Positions 22,670 to 31,146 of a DNA stretch of 64,000 nt are shown here, piece by piece. Origin of the DNA: Bacteroidaceae bacterium (GTDB taxonomy: Bacteria; Bacteroidota; Bacteroidia; Bacteroidales; Bacteroidaceae). The translations under genes and the position numbers were made by a program. Within the stretch, counting starts at the first letter, position 1; the number at the start of each line of letters is the position of its first letter. The stretch lies in NCBI GenBank assembly GCA_017448825.1, contig JAFSKR010000072.1, positions 1 through 64,000 of the forward strand, given 5' to 3'. Below the pieces are notes generated by a model. That model saw only the letters and a program-made list of their open reading frames with translations, did no database searches and was not told the origin of the DNA.

Positions 22670-24502
22670 ATGCACAAACTTTACCTCATCATCCTACTGC
22701 TGGTTGCGATTCCATCCACCCTCTCTGCCCAACGAGAGCAGCATGACAAACGGGAGATTGAAGCGTTGCTGTTGGAACTTGACAGTGCCATCGCCAACAA
22801 GATGACCTATCAAGCCATGCGACAGTCGCGTGCCGACAGTTTGGAGAAAGAAGTTGCCGCAAGCAAAGACCCTAAAGACTATGTGAAAGCTTGCAAGGCC
22901 CTATATGGAGCATTGTGTGACTTCGACGGCAAACGGTCGCTCGATGCCCTCTACCTGTTAGAGAAAACAGAAGCCTACAACACCGATTCGAGACTGCGCA
23001 CATGGGTGATGCTGAATCAGGCACGAGTGTATGCCACGATGGGACTCTACCACCGCGCCAACGACATCATCAACAACATAGACCCTCGCAAGCTCGTGAA
23101 AGACGACCGACTGGAGTATTACCACACCTGTCGGAGCGTGTTCGAGAAAATCTCCGACTACATCTCAGACAGCCGTGTGGCACAAGTTGAAGCCACAAGG
23201 ATGACCTCCTACTTCGACAGCATCCTCGCCCTCCAACCAGCAGGCATCGGACGAGACATCACGGTGGCCAACAAGAACCTCTACCTCCATCGTCCCCACG
23301 AAGCATGGGAAGCACTCCAGTACGATTTGCCAAAAGCCAAAGGCAAAGAATACCTCTATCTGTGCGTGGCAATGGCCGACATCTACCGACAACAAAACGA
23401 CCGGCAGAACCAGATGTACTATCTCGCCATAACATCCATAGACGACATCAAGAACGGCACCACGGAGTATGCAGCCCTGCCATACCTCATCAGCAACCTC
23501 TACGAAGAAGACGACATCGAACGAGCCTACCGATACCTGATGTGCGCCATGGAAGATGCCAACTTCTACCCCGCCCGCAACCTTGCCGTCGAAGTGTCCA
23601 AAAACTTCCCCCTCATCAACAAAACCTACAGCAGTCAGCAAGCCTTCCTCGTCAATGCCGAAAAAATGAAACGCAGCTCCTTAGCCATCACCTACGGACT
23701 GTTGGCACTGACCATCTGCGTCACATTCTATCTGGGTTGGAGGCATTACAACACACAAGAACAACGGAAGCGCACCGTCGAACTGCAAAAAGCCCTCGAC
23801 CAAGCCACCATAGCAGACCGCGTAAAGACCGTCTTCATCCAGAATATGCGCCATGAGATACGTACCCCCCTCAACGCCATCATGGGGTTCGCGCAACTCA
23901 TGACCAACGACCTCAGCGACGAAGAACGCACACTCTACATCAGCTATATCATGGAAAGCAACAACCATCTGCTCTCCACCCTCGACAACATCATCGACGT
24001 CAGCAACATGGAAGTAGGCATCTTCAACTTCAAGTTCGACCAGATAGACCTCGATGAACTATGCCAAAGCAAGATAGCCGAAAACAAAGGAAGACAGCCC
24101 GCAGGAGTCAACCTCCTCTATCAGCCCAGCCAAAAAGGACTCCAGCTATACACCGACAAGAAGCGCGTCGGGCAAGTGCTCAACAACCTCCTTTCCAACG
24201 CCTGCAAAAACACCGTGGCAGGCACCATCATCCTGAGCGTCTCCTACGACACCGTCAACGATACCGCACAATTCATCGTGACCGACACCGGCAAAGGCAT
24301 CCCACTAGACAAGACCGACCTCATCTTCCAGCACTTCGAAAAAATAGACCACTACAGCCCAGGATTAGGACTCGGCCTCTACGTCGGTCGCCTCATCGCC
24401 CACGCATTAGGAGGAGAAATCTACCTCGACACCAGCTACACAGACGGAGCCAAATTCGTATTCACCGTGCCCAACGCCAGAAAACCGAAAATTGAAAAAT
24501 GA
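22670..24502 (+). CDS. membrane sensor histidine kinase with periplasmic TPR-like domain
   Basis: The protein has 610 residues. A signal peptide (MHKLYLIILLLVAIPSTLSA) leads into a helical, tetratricopeptide-like sensor region (about residues 40-320). One membrane span follows at about 334-356 (LAITYGLLALTICVTFYLGW). The HisKA domain has the phosphorylated His395 in NMRHEIRTPLNAIMGF. The ATPase domain shows the N box NNLLSNACKN, the G1 box DTGKGIP and the G2 box GLGLGLYVGRLIAHALGG. There is no receiver domain, and no response regulator lies next to it, so its partner is elsewhere. The stop codon overlaps the ATG of the next gene (ATGA), pointing to translational coupling with 24499 and 24936. 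The signal is unknown. Confidence 0.93.
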   Translation: MHKLYLIILLLVAIPSTLSAQREQHDKREIEALLLELDSAIANKMTYQAMRQSRADSLEKEVAASKDPKDYVKACKALYGALCDFDGKRSLDALYLLEKTEAYNTDSRLRTWVMLNQARVYATMGLYHRANDIINNIDPRKLVKDDRLEYYHTCRSVFEKISDYISDSRVAQVEATRMTSYFDSILALQPAGIGRDITVANKNLYLHRPHEAWEALQYDLPKAKGKEYLYLCVAMADIYRQQNDRQNQMYYLAITSIDDIKNGTTEYAALPYLISNLYEEDDIERAYRYLMCAMEDANFYPARNLAVEVSKNFPLINKTYSSQQAFLVNAEKMKRSSLAITYGLLALTICVTFYLGWRHYNTQEQRKRTVELQKALDQATIADRVKTVFIQNMRHEIRTPLNAIMGFAQLMTNDLSDEERTLYISYIMESNNHLLSTLDNIIDVSNMEVGIFNFKFDQIDLDELCQSKIAENKGRQPAGVNLLYQPSQKGLQLYTDKKRVGQVLNNLLSNACKNTVAGTIILSVSYDTVNDTAQFIVTDTGKGIPLDKTDLIFQHFEKIDHYSPGLGLGLYVGRLIAHALGGEIYLDTSYTDGAKFVFTVPNARKPKIEK

Positions 24503-24939
24503 ACATACGGCGCACCACACACCTGCTACTAACCGCCATCCCCCGCGCCATCCATCGGCACGGATACGGCATACAGTCCCCCTGGGCATACCAACTCGTG
24601 CGCGACGTGCTCTTCGAACCCCTCCCCTACTATGCCTACCAAGAACAGCACCTCACCACCCCCATGCAGCAGCAACTCTTCAGGCTGCGCAACCACTACC
24701 GCCACCAACCCCTCGTCATCATCCACGAAAAAGGCCAAGCCGCCATGCAACACTACCAGCAACTGCTCCCCACCATCACCCAAGACACCATATTAATAAT
24801 AGAACACATCAACGACCAAAACTACCCCCTGTGGGAAACCATCCTCAGCCATCCCCACACCACCGTCACCTTCGACATGGGACATCGCGGCATGGCAACC
24901 TTCCACCCCAAACGCATCAAACAAAACTACCTACTATGA
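24499..24939 (+). CDS. shortened methyltransferase-like protein lacking the SAM-binding core
   Basis: The protein has 146 residues and overlaps both neighbours by ATGA. The N-terminal part (HGYGIQSPWAYQLVRDVLFE ... YYAY) and the C-terminal part (LIIEHINDQNYPLWETIL ... VTFDMGHRGMATFHP ... KQNYLL) resemble the two ends of a Bacteroidetes class I methyltransferase-like family of about 240 residues that typically begins with His-Ser-Pro-Phe and ends with Lys-Gln-Asp-Tyr. The glycine-rich SAM-binding segment expected between them is not there: the two parts are joined by about 25 residues. It is probably a degenerate or repurposed homologue. The family assignment is from memory of the pattern and is moderate. 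The reading frame is intact. Confidence 0.6.
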   Translation: MNIRRTTHLLLTAIPRAIHRHGYGIQSPWAYQLVRDVLFEPLPYYAYQEQHLTTPMQQQLFRLRNHYRHQPLVIIHEKGQAAMQHYQQLLPTITQDTILIIEHINDQNYPLWETILSHPHTTVTFDMGHRGMATFHPKRIKQNYLL

Positions 24940-25487
24940 AAATATATACCCGAACAGGAGACCACGGACAGACCTCCCTCGTAGGAGGACAGCGCGTCAG
25001 CAAGACCAGTGCGCGAATCGAATCATACGGAACCGTAGACGAACTCAATGCACACATAGGACAGCTCATCGCAGACAACATCAACCAGCACGACCGTGAC
25101 ATCCTGACAGACATACAAAACCAGCTCTTCGTCCTCGGAGGCTATCTTGCCACCGACAACACAGCGCGCGACGTGCGGCCATGCAACATCCTCAAGCCCC
25201 AAGCCGTGACAGCACTCGAACAAGAGATAGACGCCATCAACGCCACGCTGCCACCCTTCCGTCATTTCATCCTTCCAGGAGGAACACGAGCCGCCGCCCT
25301 CAGCCATGTGTGCCGAACCGTGTGCCGACGGGCAGAACGGCGCATCCTCGCCCTGCGCGACCAAGGAGCAGACGTGGACGATACCGTCATCGCATACGTC
25401 AACCGTCTCAGCGACTACCTCTTCGTCCTCTCCCGAAAACTCAATATCGACGAAAATAAAGAAGAAAAAATTTGGCAGAGAAACTGA
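24936..25487 (+). CDS. ATP:cob(I)alamin adenosyltransferase, PduO type
   Basis: The protein has 183 residues. It makes adenosylcobalamin from cob(I)alamin and ATP in the cytoplasm. The nucleotide-binding N-terminus YTRTGDHGQTSLVGGQRVSK, SYGTVDELNAHIG near residue 33, VCRTVCRRAERRI near 129 and the closing NRLSDYLFVLSRKLN near 155 are all family signatures. A longer frame begins at 24492, but its first part is out-of-frame reading of the previous gene; the ATG at 24936 overlaps that gene's stop (ATGA) and gives the standard N-terminus. It is the third gene of a tightly coupled set with the kinase. A promoter for the next gene lies at its 3' end. Confidence 0.93.
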   Translation: MKIYTRTGDHGQTSLVGGQRVSKTSARIESYGTVDELNAHIGQLIADNINQHDRDILTDIQNQLFVLGGYLATDNTARDVRPCNILKPQAVTALEQEIDAINATLPPFRHFILPGGTRAAALSHVCRTVCRRAERRILALRDQGADVDDTVIAYVNRLSDYLFVLSRKLNIDENKEEKIWQRN

Positions 25488-25502
25488 AAAACCATACCTT
25501 TG
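25471..25502 (+). promoter_or_regulatory. promoter of the small acidic protein gene
   Basis: TTTG at 25471-25474, a 20-base spacer and TACCTTTG at 25495-25502: a near-ideal Bacteroidetes -33/-7 pair. It lies across the end of the adenosyltransferase gene, 32 bp before the ATG at 25535. Confidence 0.75.
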
Positions 25503-25534
25503 CACGCCAAAAGAACTAAAACAGAACAAACACC

Positions 25535-25756
25535 ATGTATTGGACACTCGAATTAGCATCAAAACTTGAAGATGCCCCCTGGCCAGCCACCAAGGAAGAA
25601 CTCATCGACTACGCCACCCGTTCAGGAGCACCACTGGAAGTCATCGAGAACCTCGAAGAAATCGAAGACGAAGGAGACATCTATGAATCCATCGAAGAAA
25701 TATGGCCAGACTATCCCACAAAAGAAGACTTCTTGTGGGACGAGGAGGAGTATTAG
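25535..25756 (+). CDS. small acidic DUF2795-like protein
   Basis: The protein has 73 residues, strongly acidic, and starts MYWTLELASKLEDAPWPATK. The segment WPATKEELIDYATRSGAPLEVIENL fits the DUF2795 family, small helical proteins of unknown function; the C-terminal half is rich in Glu and Asp (EIEDEGDIYESIEEIWPDYP). It has its own strong promoter (25471-25502), which suggests high independent expression. No catalytic residues are evident. Confidence 0.75.
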   Translation: MYWTLELASKLEDAPWPATKEELIDYATRSGAPLEVIENLEEIEDEGDIYESIEEIWPDYPTKEDFLWDEEEY

Positions 25757-26067
25757 AGAGGGGATTTGCTCTTCCTCAATGGAGAATGAGAGTCTTCCGT
25801 CAAGTTCACTTGAGTGAGGCCAAGCGAGGGACGTAAGGCATAGAGCTATCACTGCAACCAACGATATACCTGTCGTTGGTTGCAGTGTGCTTAGATGGTG
25901 ACGAACGGGGAGCATCTTTGAGCCTTCTATTTGGTTATTTGGTTAAAATGAGTTAAATAATAGTACTATGTATTGCAAGGTATATAAATTATACATAGAT
26001 TTGCACCGTTTTTTAGAACTCACCATTTTCAAATCAATTACTCAACCATTTAGAAAGGAGACAGAAC
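25757..26067. other. 311-bp intergenic region with a 15-bp perfect hairpin
   Basis: CACTGCAACCAACGA at 25850-25864 and its exact complement at 25873-25887 form a 15-bp stem with an 8-base loop. It is not followed by a T-run, so it is not a standard terminator. The only other signal is the promoter at 25973-26003 for the PadR gene. I see no open reading frame with support. Confidence 0.6.
25973..26003 (+). promoter_or_regulatory. promoter of the padR-pspC operon
   Basis: TTG at 25973-25975, a 20-base spacer and TAGATTTG at 25996-26003, in AT-rich DNA. The PadR start codon lies 64 bp downstream. Confidence 0.65.
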
Positions 26068-26430
26068 ATGAACGTTGACAATGCGAAATCGCAGATGCGG
26101 AAGGGGATGCTGGAGTACTGCATCATGCTGCTGTTGGCAGAGAAGGCATACTACACATCTGACATCATCAAGCGTCTGAAGGAGGCAAACCTGCTGGTGG
26201 TGGAGGGCACGCTGTACCCGTTGCTCACCCGGCTGAAGAACGATGGTTTGCTGGGTTACGAATGGCAGGAGAGCACACAAGGTCCTCCACGAAAGTATTA
26301 TGTGCTGACCGACGAAGGTCGCGAAACGTTGGAGCAGCTGGACACAGCGTGGAGCGAACTGGAAAGCACCGTCCGCAACCTGAAGAACAGGCGGTTGCTC
26401 ATCGAGAAAATTGAAGACATGAAAAATTGA
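26068..26430 (+). CDS. PadR-family transcriptional regulator
   Basis: The protein has 120 residues. It is a small winged helix-turn-helix repressor: QMRKGMLEYCIMLLLAEKAYYTSDIIKRL, then VVEGTLYPLLTRLKNDGLLGYEWQES and the wing RKYYVLTDEGRETLEQL. The C-terminal helix (about residues 90-120) is for dimerisation. It sits 47 bp upstream of a PspC-domain membrane protein, a pairing common in Bacteroidetes, where the regulator is thought to control the operon. Its final codons and stop lie in a 16-bp tandem repeat (26410-26457). Confidence 0.92.
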   Translation: MNVDNAKSQMRKGMLEYCIMLLLAEKAYYTSDIIKRLKEANLLVVEGTLYPLLTRLKNDGLLGYEWQESTQGPPRKYYVLTDEGRETLEQLDTAWSELESTVRNLKNRRLLIEKIEDMKN

Positions 26431-26457
26431 AGACATGAAGAATTGAAGAAAAGAAAA
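26410..26457 (+). repeat. three 16-bp tandem repeats over the PadR stop codon
   Basis: ATTGAAGACATGAAAA, ATTGAAGACATGAAGA and ATTGAAGAAAAGAAAA follow one another exactly. The PadR stop codon is in the second unit, so copy-number change would alter only the last residues or the spacer to the next gene. Confidence 0.7.
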
Positions 26458-26477
26458 CGTCGAAAAAATAAAAGAAT

Positions 26478-28304
26478 ATGAAGAAGAATATCACAATCAA
26501 CCTTTGTGGCCGCCTCTACCAGATAGACGAGGATGCGTATGAGTTGCTGAGCCACTACACGGAGACCCTCCGCAACTACTTCCTGAAGCAGGAGGGTGGC
26601 AAAGAAATAGCTGACGACATCGAGGAACGTGTGGCAGAACTCCTTGACGACCTGAAGGCACAGGGTACCGAAGCCATCACCATCGAGCATGTGCAGGATA
26701 TCATCCATCGGATAGGGCAGGTGGAAGAGATTGCAGGCGAGGAGGCCACAACCTCCACCGACTCCTCTCAAGCGAAGGATAGTACGGATGGTCATGCTTC
26801 CTCATCCAAAGGAGGTCAGGAAGGAGCTACGGTGGGCAAGAAGTTCTACCGTGACTCGCAAAACAAGATGGTGGCGGGTGTGCTGGCAGGCTGTGCACAG
26901 TACTTCGGTGGCGATGTGAGCGTGTGGCGTTGGGGTTATGCGGCTGTGTGCCTGTTGTGGTGGGTGTTCAATGGGGTTGCCCCCTTCTCTGTCGGCCACA
27001 TTTTCGCTTTGCCTATCATGCTGTTTGTGGCTCCTATTGCCCTCTTCCCCCTTGTGCCCTATCTGCTGGCGGCCATCTTCGCTCCCGAGACGAAGACACC
27101 CGAGGATGTGCTGAAGATGAAGGGTAAGGAGGTGAATGCACAGAATTTAGTCGTCGAGGTGCAGGAACATACGGCCAAGAAGAAAGAGGGTGGTGATGGC
27201 AGTCAGTTTTGGAACATCTTCGTGGGGGTCATCTCCATTGGCGTGAGCACGTTCTTGACCATCGGTTTCATCGTGGCGTTGTGCTTCTTTGTAGCGTTTG
27301 TGGCGGCTTCGGAGATGATGGCAGACAACTGGTGGAACATCGACGAAGTCAGTGTGCTGAATGCCATCGGGGTGCCTGTTGTCATCTGTGGCATTCTGCT
27401 GCTCACCTCTATTGGCATCTTGCTCTACTGCTCCATCCATGCGGCGGTCAGTTCGTTTGGCAAGACCCCTTCGATGAGCACCCGGCAACGCATCCTCTGG
27501 TTCCTCCTGTGGGTGGCATCGCTGGCTGGTTTTGTGGGTAGTGTGGTGTACGCGATGGGCAAATATAATAAGGCTAATCACTTGGTCAGTGAAAAACGCT
27601 GGAAGGAAGAACAGGCTTGGAAACAAAGTCACACGCATGGTCGCTTTGTCTTCAACGACGATGATTGGAATTTCTTCCAAGAGAATGGGTGGCGGCTGAC
27701 AGATGCAACCCATATCGACCGCTACACCTACAGTGGGGAGTACATGACGGGTGATGAAGATGTGCGCTATCTGGATGCCTGCAACTGGAATGAACCTTTC
27801 CTCTACTCGGCACGAAAGTCTGAAGAGGTGAAGCCAGGCATCTATCGCCTTTCTGCTGCTGTGCGAGCCAGCCATGCGGGTATGTTCGTTTTCTTGTGGG
27901 GGCACATCATTGACCCAGAAGGGAACTACGTCCCCAATTATGTGGAAGAAGAAAGAGAGATTCCCAGCAATGGCAACGAAGTGGGAAACATCTGGGAAGT
28001 CTTGGCATTGCAGCGAGGCGATGTGTTCCTCCCTGCCGACCCCAAGACAGCGAACGACCCTGTGCTGAAAGAGTTGGTGCTTCATCGCATCCCTGCTGAA
28101 GACCACAACGCCATTCTTGATGCCAACGACGGTGATGGCTACGGCTGGAATTATGTTTATATCGACAGCGTCCGTGTGGACCAACCTTCGGAAATCACCT
28201 ACGGTGTGAGCAACAATCTGGAGAACCGTGTTGACGTGACGGGTTGGTTCTCCGCCACCGACTTCAAGCTGGAACGCATAGGAGAGATCTCCTCAAAGCA
28301 GTGA
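26478..28304 (+). CDS. PspC-domain membrane protein
   Basis: The protein has 608 residues. The N-terminal cytoplasmic part (KKNITINLCGRLYQIDEDAYELL ... DIEERVAELL) is followed by a PspC domain at about residues 120-200 (KKFYRDSQNKMVAGVLAGCAQYFGGD, then hydrophobic spans). Further membrane spans occur near 245-275, 290-315 and 335-360, and a large soluble C-terminal region ends the protein. Proteins of this design are membrane-stress or envelope-homeostasis components; the role is not proven. It is encoded directly after a PadR regulator, which probably represses it. A rho-independent terminator follows. Confidence 0.85.
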   Translation: MKKNITINLCGRLYQIDEDAYELLSHYTETLRNYFLKQEGGKEIADDIEERVAELLDDLKAQGTEAITIEHVQDIIHRIGQVEEIAGEEATTSTDSSQAKDSTDGHASSSKGGQEGATVGKKFYRDSQNKMVAGVLAGCAQYFGGDVSVWRWGYAAVCLLWWVFNGVAPFSVGHIFALPIMLFVAPIALFPLVPYLLAAIFAPETKTPEDVLKMKGKEVNAQNLVVEVQEHTAKKKEGGDGSQFWNIFVGVISIGVSTFLTIGFIVALCFFVAFVAASEMMADNWWNIDEVSVLNAIGVPVVICGILLLTSIGILLYCSIHAAVSSFGKTPSMSTRQRILWFLLWVASLAGFVGSVVYAMGKYNKANHLVSEKRWKEEQAWKQSHTHGRFVFNDDDWNFFQENGWRLTDATHIDRYTYSGEYMTGDEDVRYLDACNWNEPFLYSARKSEEVKPGIYRLSAAVRASHAGMFVFLWGHIIDPEGNYVPNYVEEEREIPSNGNEVGNIWEVLALQRGDVFLPADPKTANDPVLKELVLHRIPAEDHNAILDANDGDGYGWNYVYIDSVRVDQPSEITYGVSNNLENRVDVTGWFSATDFKLERIGEISSKQ

Positions 28305-28343
28305 TGAAGGATTGATTAGTTAATAATGAATACCAACCGGTTG

Positions 28344-28382
28344 AAACCCACGTATGGCTGTGAAGCTATTGCGTGGGTTTTT
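28344..28382 (+). terminator. rho-independent terminator of the padR-pspC operon
   Basis: AAACCCACG at 28344-28352 pairs with CGTGGGTTT at 28372-28380, and the T-run continues to 28382. The loop is 19 bases. Confidence 0.75.
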
Positions 28383-28460
28383 CATGGGGGAGTTTCGATT
28401 GAGGTAACAGAAACAACAACTTTTGTTTCGTGGGAAAAAGTGTAGGTGAAAGAATGTACG

Positions 28461-28468
28461 TAATTTTG
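28461..28468 (+). promoter_or_regulatory. -7 promoter element in front of the CAZyme cluster
   Basis: TAATTTTG, 32 bp upstream of the first GH43 start codon. No clear -33 TTTG at the standard distance. Confidence 0.5.
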
Positions 28469-28500
28469 CAGCGTAAATATGTAAAACCTAAAAAAATTGT

Positions 28501-31020
28501 ATGATGAAGAAGCCGATTCTTATATGGGTGTTTGCTGTGTTCATGCCGTGGTTGGATGGAATGGCACAAACAACCGACTACAAGCAAGTGTGGACAGCCG
28601 ACCAAGGAGACGGCACATATGTGAATCCAATCATTAACGCCGACTTCCCCGATCCCGATGTGATTCGGGTGGACGACACATATTATTTGGCCTCTACGAC
28701 GATGTATCACTTTCCTGGAGCCACAATACTGAAATCGAAAGACTTGGTGAACTGGGAGTATTGTGCCAACCCCTTGAAAATGATTGTTGACAACGATGCC
28801 TACAACCTCATGAACGGCAAGCATCACTATTCACAAGGTATGTGGGCCTCGTCGCTCCAATACCATGAGGGCAAATTTTACTTCTACTTTCCTTGCTCCA
28901 CATGGTCAGAAGACTCGCGCAGTCTTCTCCTTACGGCAGAAGACCCCGAGGGGGAATGGGAGGTGACTCAACTCCCAGAGTGCTATCACGACCCAGGGTG
29001 GCTCTTTGACGACGGTGAAGATGGCGATGGCTTCCTCTATGTAGTGTGTGGCATTGGTGACCTTTGGGTGAATAAGTTCAACGCAAAGACCTTGAAAAAG
29101 CTCAGTAGTACGAAGGTGGCCAGTGTGGGCAACGGTTGTGAGGGCAGTCACATGTACCACATCGGCGACTACTATTACATCTATTCCACCTATGGTGGTA
29201 CAGAGGGCAGTCAGACGATTTTTCGCTCGAAGAACCCAATGGGACCCTACGAGGAGCACGACGGACGTGTATTTGCTAACCAAAACATTCACCAAGGTGC
29301 ACTGGTGCAGACTCAGACGGGTGAGTGGTGGACCATCCTCTTCAAAGATATCTATTGGTATGGTGGTGCCATTGGCCGTATGCCCTGTCTGGAACCGGTG
29401 ACATGGCAAGACGGTTGGCCCATCATCGGCAATAAGGGTACTGATGTGTCGAAGAACGGCAAGAGTTACAAGAAGCCGGATGTGGGGCAGACATACGAGA
29501 AAACCTATCTGCCCACCAACGATGCTTTTGTGGATGAAACACTGGGCATGCAATGGGAGTGGAACCACCAGCCAGATAACACGGCTTGGTCGCTCACGGA
29601 GCGTCCAGGCTATCTGCGCCTTTATACCGCCAACGTGACCAACGAGCTGAACACAGCGCACAACTCGCTGAGCCAGCGCATCCTCGGCTACTCGTCCAGT
29701 GGGACAGCTTCGGGCAGCTATAAGAATTCTTATGGCACGGTGAAGATGGATCTCACAGCCATGCAGGAGGGCGATGTGGCAGGTATCGCAGTGTTCCAAA
29801 ACCCCTATTCGTTTGTGGGTGTGAAAATGGTGAACGGCAAGAAGAAACTCTATTCGGAACGTTGTACCTTTGGTGGTCAAACATTGAAGAAAGTCGAGGC
29901 AAAGACGGGTGTAGAGGTGAAGGACGATATTATCTATCTGCGAGCTACCGTGAATTTCGGTACCAATTCGTGCAAGTACTCGTATAGTTACGATAACAAA
30001 AAATGGACGAATTGGGGTGTGACCATGACCATGGGTTACACGCTCGACTATTTTGTGGGACAGCGGTTCTATCTCTTCAACTACGCCACCAAGCATCTGG
30101 GCGGTTATGTGGATTTCGATTGGTTCACCACTGAGCAGGAGTACACTGAAGAGATGTTCGGTATTTCCAGTCCGCAAGAGGCTTTGACGGAAGCAGACCG
30201 AACGATGGTGTCACTTTCGTCGGAACAGTCACAGTTGTCGGTGCTGGCAGGTGGTGTGCAGCCGATGGAGGTGACGTGTGTATTTGAGTCTGGGTTGAAA
30301 CGCAATGTGGCGGCTTCTTGCACCTACACCGTCACCCATCCCGACATCGTTACGGTGGTAGGAGGACACTTGATGGGTCGTCAGGAGGGTGAAACAGATG
30401 TCACAGCCACCTATACCGATGCCAAAGGCCTGTCGGAAAGTGTGGTTTTCCATGTGACGGTGGCATATTTCCCGCTCACTGCTGAATGCTTCAATCCTTC
30501 ACTTTCGGGTGTGGGCACCTTTCATGCAAAAATTGCATCCGTGAAAACGGCTGAAGACGGTCTCGCCGGGTGGCGATACCCTGCTGGTGTCGATTGGTCT
30601 AACCATCACTATCTCGTCATCCGATTGATGCGCAGTTCCACTTGCTCCCCTTCATTCCGCATTTACGACGAAGACAACACATCTGGCACACCTTATATCT
30701 GCGAGATAGGTTCCAGTAAGGAGGTTGTCATCCCCTTGTATGAGATGAAGAGCGAGGAAGGAAAGACCATTGATCCTTCCCACATCCATTTGGCAGCCTT
30801 CTCTTCAACTGGTGCCAACTCCATATATATTAAGGAGGTTTTTCTCTCCGACGATGGAACAACCCCCACAGACATCCTCGTACCTGAAGTGATGGATGAA
30901 TCGTCGGGGGTGTTGAGGCATCAGTCCACGGGTCTGTTGTATGATTTGACAGGGCGTCCAGTCGCTCATCCGACCAAGGGCGTCTATCTGATGAACGGGA
31001 GGAAAATGCTGGTGCCATAG
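28501..31020 (+). CDS. GH43 (xylosidase/arabinofuranosidase-type) with Ig-like domain, C-terminal module and sorting-like tail
   Basis: The protein has 839 residues. A signal peptide ends MPWLDGMAQ. The five-bladed GH43 domain covers about residues 38-330, with a predicted base Asp51 in FPDPDVI and acid Glu214 in NGCEGSHMY. A beta-sandwich domain covers about 335-550, typical of GH43 xylosidases. It is followed by a bacterial Ig-like domain (about 560-655, LSVLAGGVQPMEVTC) and a module of about 130 residues (AGWRYPAGVDWSNHHYLVIR ... YIKEVFLSDDG). The tail is [20 protein letters not shown]. The module and tail recur in the genes at 31147 and 41084. It probably removes xylose or arabinose from hemicellulose outside the cell. 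It is the first gene of the cluster, with a promoter at 28461. Confidence 0.88.
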   Translation: MMKKPILIWVFAVFMPWLDGMAQTTDYKQVWTADQGDGTYVNPIINADFPDPDVIRVDDTYYLASTTMYHFPGATILKSKDLVNWEYCANPLKMIVDNDAYNLMNGKHHYSQGMWASSLQYHEGKFYFYFPCSTWSEDSRSLLLTAEDPEGEWEVTQLPECYHDPGWLFDDGEDGDGFLYVVCGIGDLWVNKFNAKTLKKLSSTKVASVGNGCEGSHMYHIGDYYYIYSTYGGTEGSQTIFRSKNPMGPYEEHDGRVFANQNIHQGALVQTQTGEWWTILFKDIYWYGGAIGRMPCLEPVTWQDGWPIIGNKGTDVSKNGKSYKKPDVGQTYEKTYLPTNDAFVDETLGMQWEWNHQPDNTAWSLTERPGYLRLYTANVTNELNTAHNSLSQRILGYSSSGTASGSYKNSYGTVKMDLTAMQEGDVAGIAVFQNPYSFVGVKMVNGKKKLYSERCTFGGQTLKKVEAKTGVEVKDDIIYLRATVNFGTNSCKYSYSYDNKKWTNWGVTMTMGYTLDYFVGQRFYLFNYATKHLGGYVDFDWFTTEQEYTEEMFGISSPQEALTEADRTMVSLSSEQSQLSVLAGGVQPMEVTCVFESGLKRNVAASCTYTVTHPDIVTVVGGHLMGRQEGETDVTATYTDAKGLSESVVFHVTVAYFPLTAECFNPSLSGVGTFHAKIASVKTAEDGLAGWRYPAGVDWSNHHYLVIRLMRSSTCSPSFRIYDEDNTSGTPYICEIGSSKEVVIPLYEMKSEEGKTIDPSHIHLAAFSSTGANSIYIKEVFLSDDGTTPTDILVPEVMDESSGVLRHQSTGLLYDLTGRPVAHPTKGVYLMNGRKMLVP

Positions 31021-31103
31021 GGCTTAACCATAAAGTCTCCTGAAATGAAACAGAATCTAAAATAGTTGTTTCACACGTGGAAGCCAGCCATGCGGGATGT
31101 TCT

Positions 31104-31111
31104 TAACTTTG
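31104..31111 (+). promoter_or_regulatory. -7 promoter element for the GH5 gene
   Basis: TAACTTTG, 35 bp upstream of the GH5 start. It suggests the remaining CAZyme genes (31147-43489) may form a transcript separate from the first GH43 gene. Confidence 0.5.
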
Positions 31112-31146
31112 CATCGTCAAAATACTAAAAACCAAAACTTACGACG

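Noticed and set aside
24492-24935. N-terminal extension of the adenosyltransferase frame
   Set aside because: Pro/His/Arg-rich out-of-frame reading of the preceding gene; the ATG at 24936 gives the normal N-terminus.
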